DNA from: Leptospira langatensis
GTDB lineage: Bacteria; Spirochaetota; Leptospiria; Leptospirales; Leptospiraceae
Assembly (NCBI RefSeq): GCF_004770615.1
Contig: NZ_RQER01000007.1
Location: forward strand, 1-64,000
Direction of reading: 5' to 3'
DNA length: 64,000 bases
A model generated the notes under the pieces. That model worked only from the letters and a program-made list of their open reading frames with translations, had not been told where the DNA came from and did not search any database. Numbering within the stretch: position 1 is the first letter of the stretch; each line of letters begins with the position of its first letter. A program made the position numbers and the translations under genes. Shown one piece after another: positions 24,755 to 34,513 of this stretch.

Positions 24755-25577
24755 GGTGCCCTTCTCCTCCGGATCTCAAAGAGAAAGGAACTCCTTTGGC
24801 CATTCCTTCCGATACTTCTTTTAACCATTCTTTGTCGGGAATGGCTTTCCCTACCAGAGAGGGATCTTTTCCGTTCGCGGCGTATGTACCGTTCGGTGAG
24901 ATAAGAGTTAAGTACCCTTCCCCTCTGAATGGGCGAATTGGACCGAGTAGTTCTTGCAAGTTTTGCATGGCGAGATCCATCCCGACTACTCCGGAAAATT
25001 GTCCTCCTCTCATCACCGGTTTAACAAGAGAGACCATGAGTACATGTGTCCCACCTACAGGATAATCGAATGGGTCCGCGATAAAATCCTTCTGGCTCTT
25101 TTTCGGAATATTATAAAATCCTCCTGATTCATCCAGGTTATCATAATAGATTACAGGCTCTATAGTAATTGCGCCCTTGGATTTATTCGCATAAGGAACA
25201 AACCTTCCTGTAGCATCGTGATAGGTCTTGTTCTTAAATCCCGCATCCCTTCCGTCGAATGCATTCGGTTCGAATACGACCCAGGTCCCAAAATAATATT
25301 TGTTCGATTCGGCAAGCTTCTTTAGGGCTTCTACCGTTTCATCTCGACCAGGCCGAGAGGTCTCTAAAAGATACTGCATTCCTCTCAGGGACCCGAGCGC
25401 CAGGTTTAAGAAATCCTTAACTTCGTAAGCATATCTTTCCCCTGCCATCTTGGACCCGATTTCCACTTGGGACTTCAGCCCAAAATACGAGGCTGTGGAA
25501 TTGATCGCCGTTAAGATCAAGGATCCAGATATCAATACGATAGAGAGATAAAGGGAAATTCTGAATCGAATGCTCAT
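23511..25577 (-). CDS. Methyl-accepting chemotaxis protein with dCache sensor (copy 1)
   Basis: The 688-residue chemoreceptor has an N-terminal transmembrane helix (residues 8-32), a periplasmic double-Cache domain (about 35-300; [20 protein letters not shown], then [18 protein letters not shown]), a second helix ([20 protein letters not shown]), HAMP, and a signalling domain whose hairpin tip reads [20 protein letters not shown] plus [18 protein letters not shown]. It would report a periplasmic small ligand to CheA/CheW. From the end of dCache to the stop it differs from the chemoreceptor at 32447 by only two residues. It lies 18 bp after the outer-membrane protein gene and probably shares its transcript. 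The ATG at 25577 is clear. Confidence 0.93.
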   Translation of the reverse strand: MSIRFRISLYLSIVLISGSLILTAINSTASYFGLKSQVEIGSKMAGERYAYEVKDFLNLALGSLRGMQYLLETSRPGRDETVEALKKLAESNKYYFGTWVVFEPNAFDGRDAGFKNKTYHDATGRFVPYANKSKGAITIEPVIYYDNLDESGGFYNIPKKSQKDFIADPFDYPVGGTHVLMVSLVKPVMRGGQFSGVVGMDLAMQNLQELLGPIRPFRGEGYLTLISPNGTYAANGKDPSLVGKAIPDKEWLKEVSEGMAKGVPFSLRSGGEGHHFFPFILGNYDKSWAVEVSIPDSIFWSDLRGVILQTILSSLVIMVLILVILNLIFNRLITSGLLEAIGFSEKIADGDLTASAEIQREDEIGKLLKSMDTMKGNLSKIILDIKTSSTKLNQTSDKMAESSRNFSDVAQTQASAAEESSAAVEELAASADNVRHSMEKAIENMKEIDSNVVLLREQIGTINNEMQTLSKVASESQERAITGENAMGATNQAMDEIGESASRINEILSIITEISEKTNLLALNAAIEAARAGEAGKGFAVVAEEIGKLASQTSSSVQEIGELVDSTNNAVHNGNTKVKEASEILRKLRTSVDSFGLSAKKVLDSVSTQEKNTQDIHQSATFLMNFSLQIEEAVQEQKRATDEITKTILSISEGTQEVASGADDLTSYSGEMHGQSEGLLRSVDKFKL

Positions 25578-25594
25578 ATTTGTAACCTACGGGT

Positions 25595-27178
25595 TTAAAA
25601 GCTTTGGCTGAATCCTATGCTAAACCAAAAAAGGTGCGCAGGTATCTTCTGTAATAAGTACGAATCCCGGACCGCCTGCTTCATTTGATCGGAGAGAGAA
25701 GAGCCGTTGATATAATCCAATACGAGTTGGTTCACCGGACCGTTCACCTTGGAAGGATCTACGATCTTGTTGTCCCGATTGTTTGCGTTTACGTAGCCAC
25801 CTGTGGCTCCGTAATAATTATCCGTATCGTACATGTACAGATTCGGTCTCCAGATATTCGCAGCCTTGAAGAAGAATTTCCCGAAGAAGAAAGTTATGGT
25901 GGAGGTGACATCCTGGATCCCGTTCCTGTTATCCACGATATTATTACTCATCGCATAACCTACATTGATCTGCGGAAGAATACGGAAGAACTTATCCTGA
26001 AAAAATTCGTGTCCTACAGTTAAGGAGAGGTAATTCTTTCCCGCCATTAAACCCGCGTTCTCTTGGGAGAATTGGGTATAAAAGGAGATCGTTGGGCTCG
26101 CCCATTGTAAGAAAGGAAGTTTCCAAAAGAAGAAGTATTCCTGCCATGCGAGTCGAGTGATCTGAGTAGAAGGATTATTCGCACCTGCAATTCCTTGCTC
26201 CGCCTGCGAATTAAACGCGCCTAACGCGGGAGAAAGATACGCAGTGCTCTTCTGGAATGTATTATAAAACCAGATCCCCGCAGTAAAAGTTCCCCAACTC
26301 GTCTTGTCGAAATTATAATAGAATGCATAGAAGAGACCGTCCGATCTTTTCATACCGTTCTGTTCTTTCTTGAAGCCTGGAGTATTCCCACCGCAAGTAG
26401 AGCCGAGACTATGGACCCCGGAGATTAGATTGGACTGAGTGTCGTAAGGACAAGCAGCGTTTAACGTATCAGGACTAGGTGCGGAGAAGGGGCTGAGTGA
26501 ACCGGCAGCTCCTTGCCCAGGATATGCAGGTCCCGGACCTCCTGGATATTGCTGGAATCTTCCGTCATTGTCCCGATCGTTTCTTTCGGTTAACTGAAAA
26601 TTCCCCCAGAACTGCACTTGAAGGCCTTTTAAAGGAGTATTGAGCGTAACAGTCGGTTGATAAGAAGGAACGAATGTCATCGCCTTATAGCTTTCGTTAT
26701 CCCTTCTGTTCGCGATCTCACCGGAGAAACTGAGTCCCCGCCAAATAAAGTCCGTCACCACCTCGTGGATCACTTCTATGTTCGTATCTGCAGCCGCTCC
26801 GTTACCATTCGTCGCACCACCACTTGGCCCATACATATTGGGAGGAGAAGTCTCCACATGAGATTGAGGAATGTCGGAGACTCTGCCAGGAGGAGTCTTC
26901 TTCTCGGCGGCTAATGCCGGTTGTGCCGGAGCTGTAGGAGTCGGTTTTCCCTTTTCGTAACTCACTTGAGCTACGAACTCTTTATCTAAAAAACGAACGA
27001 AGTCCTCGTTCTCCGCAATCAAGACTTTCTCATCGTCTTCTAATACGATCTTACCGCGAATGATCTGGCCATTCTTCAGACGAACAAAGTCCAATGCGAA
27101 GATATCTTCGCAGCATAGGAGGATCACGAGCCCGGTCAAAAGAGCGGACATGCGCTTCGGCCAATTTCCACGGAACAT
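25595..27178 (-). CDS. Outer-membrane beta-barrel protein with SH3-like N-terminal domain
   Basis: The 527-residue precursor has a signal peptide (residues 1-29, around LLTGLVILLCCEDIFA), then a small beta domain (LDFVRLKNGQIIRGKIVLED) and a Pro/Ala/Gly-rich linker. The rest has alternating aromatic and polar strands (YYNFDKTSWGTFTAGIWFYN, FFFGKFFFKAANIWRP) and ends in FWFSIGFSQSF, with a terminal Phe as BAM substrates have. It is therefore a probable porin-like outer-membrane protein of unknown substrate. It lies 18 bp upstream of the chemoreceptor and may deliver or sense the same ligand, which is inferred. The ATG at 27178 is supported by the signal peptide; a Met further in (residue 10) is an alternative. 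Confidence 0.8.
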   Translation of the reverse strand: MFRGNWPKRMSALLTGLVILLCCEDIFALDFVRLKNGQIIRGKIVLEDDEKVLIAENEDFVRFLDKEFVAQVSYEKGKPTPTAPAQPALAAEKKTPPGRVSDIPQSHVETSPPNMYGPSGGATNGNGAAADTNIEVIHEVVTDFIWRGLSFSGEIANRRDNESYKAMTFVPSYQPTVTLNTPLKGLQVQFWGNFQLTERNDRDNDGRFQQYPGGPGPAYPGQGAAGSLSPFSAPSPDTLNAACPYDTQSNLISGVHSLGSTCGGNTPGFKKEQNGMKRSDGLFYAFYYNFDKTSWGTFTAGIWFYNTFQKSTAYLSPALGAFNSQAEQGIAGANNPSTQITRLAWQEYFFFWKLPFLQWASPTISFYTQFSQENAGLMAGKNYLSLTVGHEFFQDKFFRILPQINVGYAMSNNIVDNRNGIQDVTSTITFFFGKFFFKAANIWRPNLYMYDTDNYYGATGGYVNANNRDNKIVDPSKVNGPVNQLVLDYINGSSLSDQMKQAVRDSYLLQKIPAHLFWFSIGFSQSF

Positions 27179-27479
27179 AATTATTTACTCCAAATTGTAA
27201 AGGGCGGGCATCCCTTCTCCAGGTTCGTTTAATTTTCTGGTATAAGTGCTCATTCGGGAAAATGAATCCTATAGAAAGACGAGCAGATTGAAAAATTATT
27301 TTCAAGAGGTCACGCAAAAAATTGAGATTTATCATGTCATATGCGATTTATTTTCAATTTGAAATAACGCTCAAAACTGTAATATTGAAGAACGAACGAT
27401 ATAATTAACGTGAATAGCTTTTTGCCTCACTATTCCATACTTAGGCATAAACCTTACACAATGTCGAAACAAAGCCGTA
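27179..27479. other. Divergent promoter region of the sensory island
   Basis: This region lies between the outer-membrane protein gene (minus) and the large kinase gene (plus). A perfect TATAAT at 27400-27405 faces plus and has no good -35, suggesting an activator. An inverted pair AAATTGA (27319-27325) / TCAATTT (27354-27360) lies 40 bases before it. A short ATG frame at 27461 ends after 28 codons and is not judged a gene. Nothing else is recognised. Confidence 0.4.
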
Positions 27480-30400
27480 GTGAATTCCTCTCCTACTCGG
27501 TATTTTTTGTTTCCAAATCGAGGTTTTCGCTTTCTACTAAATCGTAAAGTGGACCCTAAAAAAATAAAAAAGCCGGCTACTAAGAGAACTAGCGAAACGG
27601 AACTAAAGGCTGCGAAGAAAAAGATCGCAGAATTGGAAGAAAAGATTAAGGCTCTTTCTGCTTCCGAATTGAATTCCCATTTACTTCGGTCCTTGGTTGA
27701 TTATTCCCCTTCCGTAATCACGATCTTAAACGTACGAACCGGCGTATTCGAAGAGATCAATTCTACCGCTGAGAAGTTGTTCGGCTACACGCGAAAAGAA
27801 CTCTTATCCATGGGCCCAAGCGATATCTCTCCCGAATCTCAACCTAACGGAAGAGATTCAAAAAGTTTTGCGATGGAAAAAGTAGGGCTCGCTCTCAAAG
27901 GCGAGATCCCAATCTTTAAGTGGAATCATTCTCATAAGAACGGCACAATCATTCCCTGCGAAATACATCTGGTACTCATCCCAGGCACGACTCACTTAGT
28001 CCGCGGAAATATTATAGATCTAAGATCCGAAATTGCAGCAGAAGCATTACTGAAAAGTAAAGAAGAGCGATTGGATCTTGTGATCAAAAGCGCGGATCTA
28101 GGTTTTTGGGACTGGAATATTACGGAAGGAAGCATCCTGCCCAACGAAAAATGGGCCTCTCTTCTCGGATACACTCTTCAGGAATTAGATCCGAATTACA
28201 AATTTTGGGAATCTTCCGTTCATCCGGAGGATTATGAGAAAACTGTAAATCAGCTGAATCTACATCTTAAAGGAGAATTAGAACTCTTTGATGCAGATTT
28301 CCGAATGAAATGCAAGGACGGATCTTGGAAATGGATCCGTTCCAGAGGAAAGGTCTGGGAACGAGATAAGAAGGGAAACCCGATCCGAGCCTTAGGGATC
28401 CATTTAGACATCAGTGAATCCAAAGAAACAGAAAGGATCCTAGAGGAAAAAGAAAGGACCCTGGATCTGGCAGTGCAAGGTGCAAATCTAGGTATCTGGG
28501 ATTTTAACGTTAAGACCAACGAACATCATGTAGACGAAAACTGGCAGAGGATGATCGGTTACGTCCCGGGCGAGATCAATCCTACATTCCAATTTTGGAA
28601 CGATAATCTTTATCCGGAAGATCGGGAAAGGACGCATGAAGCCTGGCAGGCTTACATTCGAGGAGAAGTTGAAGCCTACTCTACCGCCTTTCGTTTAAAG
28701 TGCAAGGACGGATCCTATAAATGGATCTTGACCAGAGGTAAGATAGCGGAAAGAGATCCTCTTGGAAATCCTCTACGGATGATCGGGATCCATATCGATA
28801 TATCCGAACAAAAACAAACGGAAGACGAATTATTAGAAACAAAGTTATTCTTGGATAGAGCTCAGAAGACTGCGAAGGTAGGAAGTTGGGAATACGATAT
28901 CTCTACTGGAAAGATCACCGCCTCGGACGAGCTATATCAGATCTTAGAAACTAAGGACTTGGGAGAGCCCGATACCTTTAAAGGTGCTCATCCGGAGGAT
29001 CGAGACAAGATCGCCGAGCATTTCCGGAGATCCGTAGAAGAAGGGATCGCAGAAGAATTAGAATACAGGTCCATAACTCCTTCCGGAGTGGAAAAGATAC
29101 TACTCAATAGGACGGATTTTATTCGAGATGCGGAAGGAAGGGTCCAAAAACTGCTCGGAACCGTTCAGGATATCACCTTACAGAGAAAGAAAGAAAAGGA
29201 AGAAGAACGAAAACGGGATTTGGAAAGACTGACCTCCTCCATTTCTACCGAGCTGATCAACCAACCTATCCTGGAAATTGAGAACGCAATATATAATACG
29301 ATCCGAAAAGTAACACATTTCTTTAATATGGAAAGAGGAAATCTCGTCACTTACGATCTAAATACGATGACTCGCACGCATGTATGCGAGTACATCCATC
29401 CGAATGCAAAGAACCAAGCACAAACTATGCCCAAGGAAACAACGATCAATCCGGACCATCCTTTGAGCCGGGCCCTTCTTGCCGGTTCTATCGTAGTAAC
29501 CGATGTAGAAGATTTTGTTTCCTTTGATAAAGAAATTAAGATGCCGGTCCATGCGATGAATATCAAGTCCATAGTGGCGATCCCTCTCACCTTCGAGGGC
29601 AAGATAGTGGGCGGCATGGGGATCAATTCCGAAAAGACCCTAAAAGAAAGAGAACATCCGATCACCGATTTCGAACTTTCCGGCCTAAAAGCGATCGGTG
29701 AACTTTTAACGAACGCTCTAGAAAGAAAGAGAAAGCATTCCGAGTTAGTCGCAGAGCGTGATCTATTATCCGAGATCATGAGAACTTCCGTTGCAGCGAT
29801 AACAGTACTTGGCCCGGACGGTTCCATACTATACGCAAACCCTTCAGCGGAAAAGGTCCTCGGACTGACTTTAGACGAGATCCAAAATAGAAAGTACAAC
29901 GCTCCGGAATGGAAAGCAACTTCTATAGACGGCGGAGAATGGACAGTAGACGACCAACCTTTTGTCAGAGTAAAGAGATCTGGACAACCTGTTTACGACG
30001 TTCGTCATGCGATAGAAGACGACCGCGGAAATAAAAAATACCTTTCGATCAACGGGGCCCCCATCAAGGATTCGGATGGGAATATAACGAATCTAGTTTT
30101 TCTAATAATAGATATTACTGAATCCTTATTGGCCGAGAAAGCCTTAAAACAGAATGAGGATCGGTATAGACGAGTGGCAGAGCAGACAGGCCAACTAGTC
30201 TACGACCAGGATCTTCCTTCCGGAAAAATTACCTGGGCGGGAGCAGTCGAGAAGATCACAGGATACAATTTCCAAGAATTCCAACATGTGGATGAGACTC
30301 TTAGGATCGAATTCATACATCCGGAAGATAGATCCACGGTGGTAGACTCCGTAAATTACGCAAAAATGAACGGAGGATATTTCACTGCAGAGTATCGCTT

Positions 30401-32363
30401 CTTGCGAAAAGACGGCCAGTATATCATCGTAGAAGACAAAGGGGTCTTCGTTAAGAATTCCAATCTGGAAACCAACCGACTCTTAGGAGCTATGGCGGAT
30501 ATCACCGAGAGAAGGAAGGCTCAGAACGACCTCATTGAATCGGAAGAAAGACTTCGTTTAGCATTGAACGCCTCTAAGATGGGAACCTGGAGTTGGAACC
30601 TGATCGATGGCTCAGTCTATTGGTCCTCGGATACGGTTGCGATTTTCGGGATCAAGAACGTGGACAAGCATGAATGGAGCTCGGAACAATTCATGAGCCT
30701 CGCACATCCTGACGATAAGGATAGGATCGAAAAGTCCGTGAGAGAAAGTATCCGAGGAGGATCCTCCGATATCCATTTGGAATTCAGAATGTTCCATCCG
30801 GATGGCACCATACGCTGGTTAGAAGTGAGAGGACAGGTTTACAGGAAGTCCGGCAAGATGCCGAGCAGAATGGCCGGTATCGTCATGGACATTACCGACA
30901 GGAAAAAATCGGAAGAGAAATTAAAGGCCAGCGAGGCCCGTTTTCAAACCTTCTATCGTTTCGCAAACGAGGCAATTATCTTTCTGCATCCTAGAACGGA
31001 GAAGATCCTGGACATTAACCCTGCTTTTCTTCGGATCTTCGGGTTTGCACAAAAGGATGTACAATCCATCTCACCTGTTTCCTTATTCACTCCCAATTCC
31101 TGGGCGACCCTACACGCAAGGATCCGTTCTTTCGAAAGTTCGGAGAACCTGGAATTGGAAGCGGTTCGTTGGAATGGGCAGGTATTCTCCGCAATCGGAA
31201 GCGTACATTTTTATACGGAAAAAGATTCCTTCGTCGCAGCGATCAGTCTTTCCGATACGTCTGCATTGCAGGAAGTCCAAGAATTGAAAGTGATCAACGA
31301 CGAGATCTCCGTTCGAAATCGTCTGATCGAAATGCAGAAAAATGAACTTTTAGAAACATTAGATAATCTTAAAAAAGCCCAAGCCCAGCTGATCCAATCC
31401 GAAAAGATGGCGGCTCTCGGACAATTGATTGCGGGTGTCGCCCATGAGATCAATAATCCGATCGGAGCCGTACAAGCATCCAATCAGAACTTGCAAGAAT
31501 GTCTGATCCGTTTTCAGACCATTCTACCGGATGTGCAAACCGTATTGGCTGCTATGAATAGCGATCAGGTAGAAGCCTTCCGATCCTTCCTGGGACTCGT
31601 CCGCCAGTCCAAGGAACAACTCGCCGGATTGGAAGAAAGAAATGCAAAAAAGGGAATCGTATCTCAATTACAAGAATTGAATATCCCGAACCACTATGCA
31701 ATAGCGGAAGCGCTAGTAGATATGGGATTTAGAGAATTGCCCAAGGTCGCAATCCCATTCCTGGTCTGCGAGAGGGCCAATATCCTCTTGGAATATTCCA
31801 CCCTCGAAGCATTCTTTTTCTTGAATACGAATACGATCCAGATGGCGGTGGATCGGGTTTCTAAGATCCTATACGCTCTTAAGAATTTCTCTCATTTCGA
31901 TACTACGTCGGAGAAAATACTGACCTCTATCCCGGAAAACATAGAGACGGTCCTCACGATATACCAAAACCAACTTAAGAAAGGGATCCAAGTCACAAAG
32001 GAATACGAGAATATTCCAAAAATATTATGCTTCCCGGACGATCTAATGCATGTTTGGACCAACCTCATCTACAATTCCCTCCAGGCCATGGATTTCAGGG
32101 GAGAGATCAAGATCAGGGCCTATCAAAAATCGGACTGCATCGCGGTAGAGATCCGAGACAACGGACCAGGTATTCCGGATGCGATCTTGGATAAGATCTT
32201 TCAGCCTTTCTTTACAACGAAACTTCCGGGAGAAGGAAGCGGCCTCGGATTGGACATAGTCAAAAAGATCGTAGAAAAACACGAAGGCAAAATAGAAGTG
32301 GAAACCGCTCCAGGAGCGACCACATTCCGAATCCTCCTACCGATCCTAAAGGGAGAAGAATAA
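27480..32363 (+). CDS. Multi-PAS/GAF sensor histidine kinase
   Basis: This 1627-residue kinase has no membrane helix. From the N-terminus it has a Lys-rich coiled coil (about 35-60), four PAS domains (about 65-190, 200-315, 325-440, 455-570; PAS-C motifs such as FRMKCKDGSWKWIRSRGKVW), a GAF domain (about 585-755), four more PAS domains (about 765-1265), then a HisKA domain with LIAGVAHEINNPIGAVQA (phospho-acceptor His1322) and HATPase (NSLQAM N-box, RDNGPGIP, FFTTKLPGEGSGLGLDIV). The H-to-N box distance is about 210 residues, roughly 100 more than usual. No receiver domain is fused; the CheY-like protein at 36793 is a candidate partner. The start is GTG at 27480 and is uncertain; a GTG at 27549 is also possible. 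Confidence 0.9.
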   Translation: MNSSPTRYFLFPNRGFRFLLNRKVDPKKIKKPATKRTSETELKAAKKKIAELEEKIKALSASELNSHLLRSLVDYSPSVITILNVRTGVFEEINSTAEKLFGYTRKELLSMGPSDISPESQPNGRDSKSFAMEKVGLALKGEIPIFKWNHSHKNGTIIPCEIHLVLIPGTTHLVRGNIIDLRSEIAAEALLKSKEERLDLVIKSADLGFWDWNITEGSILPNEKWASLLGYTLQELDPNYKFWESSVHPEDYEKTVNQLNLHLKGELELFDADFRMKCKDGSWKWIRSRGKVWERDKKGNPIRALGIHLDISESKETERILEEKERTLDLAVQGANLGIWDFNVKTNEHHVDENWQRMIGYVPGEINPTFQFWNDNLYPEDRERTHEAWQAYIRGEVEAYSTAFRLKCKDGSYKWILTRGKIAERDPLGNPLRMIGIHIDISEQKQTEDELLETKLFLDRAQKTAKVGSWEYDISTGKITASDELYQILETKDLGEPDTFKGAHPEDRDKIAEHFRRSVEEGIAEELEYRSITPSGVEKILLNRTDFIRDAEGRVQKLLGTVQDITLQRKKEKEEERKRDLERLTSSISTELINQPILEIENAIYNTIRKVTHFFNMERGNLVTYDLNTMTRTHVCEYIHPNAKNQAQTMPKETTINPDHPLSRALLAGSIVVTDVEDFVSFDKEIKMPVHAMNIKSIVAIPLTFEGKIVGGMGINSEKTLKEREHPITDFELSGLKAIGELLTNALERKRKHSELVAERDLLSEIMRTSVAAITVLGPDGSILYANPSAEKVLGLTLDEIQNRKYNAPEWKATSIDGGEWTVDDQPFVRVKRSGQPVYDVRHAIEDDRGNKKYLSINGAPIKDSDGNITNLVFLIIDITESLLAEKALKQNEDRYRRVAEQTGQLVYDQDLPSGKITWAGAVEKITGYNFQEFQHVDETLRIEFIHPEDRSTVVDSVNYAKMNGGYFTAEYRFLRKDGQYIIVEDKGVFVKNSNLETNRLLGAMADITERRKAQNDLIESEERLRLALNASKMGTWSWNLIDGSVYWSSDTVAIFGIKNVDKHEWSSEQFMSLAHPDDKDRIEKSVRESIRGGSSDIHLEFRMFHPDGTIRWLEVRGQVYRKSGKMPSRMAGIVMDITDRKKSEEKLKASEARFQTFYRFANEAIIFLHPRTEKILDINPAFLRIFGFAQKDVQSISPVSLFTPNSWATLHARIRSFESSENLELEAVRWNGQVFSAIGSVHFYTEKDSFVAAISLSDTSALQEVQELKVINDEISVRNRLIEMQKNELLETLDNLKKAQAQLIQSEKMAALGQLIAGVAHEINNPIGAVQASNQNLQECLIRFQTILPDVQTVLAAMNSDQVEAFRSFLGLVRQSKEQLAGLEERNAKKGIVSQLQELNIPNHYAIAEALVDMGFRELPKVAIPFLVCERANILLEYSTLEAFFFLNTNTIQMAVDRVSKILYALKNFSHFDTTSEKILTSIPENIETVLTIYQNQLKKGIQVTKEYENIPKILCFPDDLMHVWTNLIYNSLQAMDFRGEIKIRAYQKSDCIAVEIRDNGPGIPDAILDKIFQPFFTTKLPGEGSGLGLDIVKKIVEKHEGKIEVETAPGATTFRILLPILKGEE

Positions 32364-32446
32364 AGAACCTTCTTCTGTACTTAAATTATACTTCTAAGAA
32401 AGATAACCTGCTGCGATCCAAAATAATCTTCTGAATAGATCGGGAA

Positions 32447-33690
32447 TTACAGTTTAAATTGATCCACGGATCGTAAGAGACCTTCGGATTGACCGTGCAT
32501 TTCTCCAGAATAAGAAGTAAGATCATCCGCTCCGGAAGCAACCTCCTGGGTGCCTTCCGATATGGAAAGGATGGTCTTAGTGATCTCATCCGTAGCACGC
32601 TTCTGTTCCTGCACCGCTTCTTCTATCTGCAAACTAAAATTCATTAAGAAAGTCGCGGACTGGTGGATGTCCTGAGTGTTCTTCTCCTGGGTGCTCACCG
32701 AATCCAAGACTTTCTTCGCTGAGAGACCGAAGGAATCCACGCTCGTCCTTAGTTTACGAAGGATCTCACTTGCTTCCTTCACCTTCGTGTTTCCGTTATG
32801 GACTGCATTGTTCGTTGAATCCACAAGTTCACCGATCTCCTGCACGGAACTGGAGGTCTGAGAAGCAAGCTTACCGATCTCTTCGGCTACTACCGCAAAG
32901 CCTTTGCCGGCTTCCCCTGCTCTCGCCGCCTCGATCGCTGCATTCAATGCAAGTAGGTTCGTCTTCTCCGAGATCTCTGTGATGATAGACAGGATCTCGT
33001 TGATACGACTTGCACTCTCTCCTATCTCATCCATCGCTTGGTTCGTTGCGCCCATCGCATTCTCACCTGTGATCGCTCTCTCTTGCGATTCAGACGCCAC
33101 CTTAGAAAGGGTCTGCATCTCGTTATTGATCGTACCAATCTGCTCTCTCAAGAGAACAACATTCGAGTCGATCTCCTTCATGTTCTCTATCGCCTTCTCC
33201 ATCGAATGACGTACATTGTCTGCAGAAGCTGCCAATTCTTCCACCGCCGCCGAAGACTCTTCTGCAGCAGAGGCTTGGGTCTGCGCTACATCCGAGAAAT
33301 TCCGAGAGGACTCTGCCATCTTATCCGACGTCTGATTGAGTTTGGTAGAAGAGGTCTTGATATCCAAAATGATCCTGGAAAGGTTTCCCTTCATCGTATC
33401 CATAGACTTCAAAAGTTTACCTATCTCATCTTCTCTTTGGATCTCCGCCGAAGCAGTCAGATCCCCGTCCGCTATCTTCTCCGAGAAGCCGATCGCTTCC
33501 AATAGGCCCGAAGTGATCAATCGATTGAAGATCAAATTCAAGATCACTAAGATCAATACCATGATCACAAGAGAGGACAGGATCGTCTGTAGGATCACTC
33601 CTCTTAGGTCCGACCAAAAGATCGAATCTGGGATCGAAACTTCCACTGCCCACGATTTATCATAATTGCCTAATATAAACGGAAAGAAAT
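32447..33690. repeat. Long near-identical repeat, copy 2 (chemoreceptor 3' half)
   Basis: This is the partner of the block at 23511-24754 (offset 8936, no gaps). Both copies lie in the same orientation, so homologous recombination between them could delete or duplicate the intervening 8.9 kb, including the outer-membrane protein gene and the 1627-residue kinase. Confidence 0.9.
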
Positions 33691-34513
33691 ATTGAGTGGA
33701 GCCGTCTTGGTGGATCTGAAAATCATCTCCCTTGGCACATAGGGCCTTTACCTTACTTCGAACCGCCTCGTCGGGGATCGGCTTTCCTACGAGAGAAGGA
33801 TCTCCACCATTCGCAGCATAGATCCCATCGGGAGAAACAAGAGTGATATAACCTTCTCCTCTAAAAGGACGGATAGAACCCAACTGCTCCTGTAGTTTCT
33901 GCATAGCAATATCAGTCCCAACGGTGCCAATGAATTCCCCATTCTTTAATATAGGCTTAACCACGGAGACCATGAGCACATCCTTTCCTCCCACGGAATA
34001 TACATAGGGATCCGAAATAAAATCCTTATGCGTCTTCTTCGGGATCCTGTAGAAGAAACTAATGGTATCGTCCACATCATATGACTCGGCAAAAGTGATC
34101 TGCAAGTCCCCGCTTGCTCGGTTCCAATAGGGCACGAACCTTCCGGTAGCATCATGATAAGGAGCGTTCCTATATTTTGCGTCCTGCCCGTCGAACCCAT
34201 TCGGTTCGTACAAGACCCATGTCCCAAAGAAATTGCTATCCGTATCCGCAAGTTTCTTGAGAGCGTTTACTACTTCTGTTCGATTCGGTTTAGAAGATTC
34301 TAATGTAAATTGAAATCCCCTGAGGGAGCCAAGGACCAAATTCAGAAAATTTGAGATCTCATATTCGTATCTTTTTCCAGCCATATTAGAACCGGATTCC
34401 ACTTGCGCCTTTAAACTGAAATAGGATGCAAAAGAGTTTATTCCGGCTAGCACGAAAGAGCCGGTCAGAAGCACAAGACTCAAGTAGAGAGATATCCTAT
34501 AACGAATACTCAT
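32447..34513 (-). CDS. Methyl-accepting chemotaxis protein with dCache sensor (copy 2)
   Basis: The 688-residue chemoreceptor has the same order as the copy at 23511: helix, dCache ([20 protein letters not shown], then [20 protein letters not shown]), second helix, HAMP, MCP signalling domain. The sensor part has diverged from copy 1, but the C-terminal 410 or so residues differ at only two sites (GNLSRI versus GNLSKI, and SVDQFKL versus SVDKFKL). The two receptors would thus signal identically to CheA while seeing different ligands. The start ATG at 34513 overlaps the stop of the upstream kinase as ATGA, so the two are translationally coupled. Confidence 0.93.
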   Translation of the reverse strand: MSIRYRISLYLSLVLLTGSFVLAGINSFASYFSLKAQVESGSNMAGKRYEYEISNFLNLVLGSLRGFQFTLESSKPNRTEVVNALKKLADTDSNFFGTWVLYEPNGFDGQDAKYRNAPYHDATGRFVPYWNRASGDLQITFAESYDVDDTISFFYRIPKKTHKDFISDPYVYSVGGKDVLMVSVVKPILKNGEFIGTVGTDIAMQKLQEQLGSIRPFRGEGYITLVSPDGIYAANGGDPSLVGKPIPDEAVRSKVKALCAKGDDFQIHQDGSTQYFFPFILGNYDKSWAVEVSIPDSIFWSDLRGVILQTILSSLVIMVLILVILNLIFNRLITSGLLEAIGFSEKIADGDLTASAEIQREDEIGKLLKSMDTMKGNLSRIILDIKTSSTKLNQTSDKMAESSRNFSDVAQTQASAAEESSAAVEELAASADNVRHSMEKAIENMKEIDSNVVLLREQIGTINNEMQTLSKVASESQERAITGENAMGATNQAMDEIGESASRINEILSIITEISEKTNLLALNAAIEAARAGEAGKGFAVVAEEIGKLASQTSSSVQEIGELVDSTNNAVHNGNTKVKEASEILRKLRTSVDSFGLSAKKVLDSVSTQEKNTQDIHQSATFLMNFSLQIEEAVQEQKRATDEITKTILSISEGTQEVASGADDLTSYSGEMHGQSEGLLRSVDQFKL

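Noticed and set aside
23553..25065. Several plus-strand frames opposite the first chemoreceptor
   Set aside because: They are antisense shadows; the same set recurs opposite the second copy because the DNA is duplicated.
27461..27547. 28-codon ATG frame before the large kinase
   Set aside because: It has no ribosome-binding site and overlaps the kinase's N-terminus in another frame.
23511..33690. Insertion sequence or transposon flanked by the long repeats
   Set aside because: The repeats are parts of two intact genes; no transposase or target-site duplication is visible.
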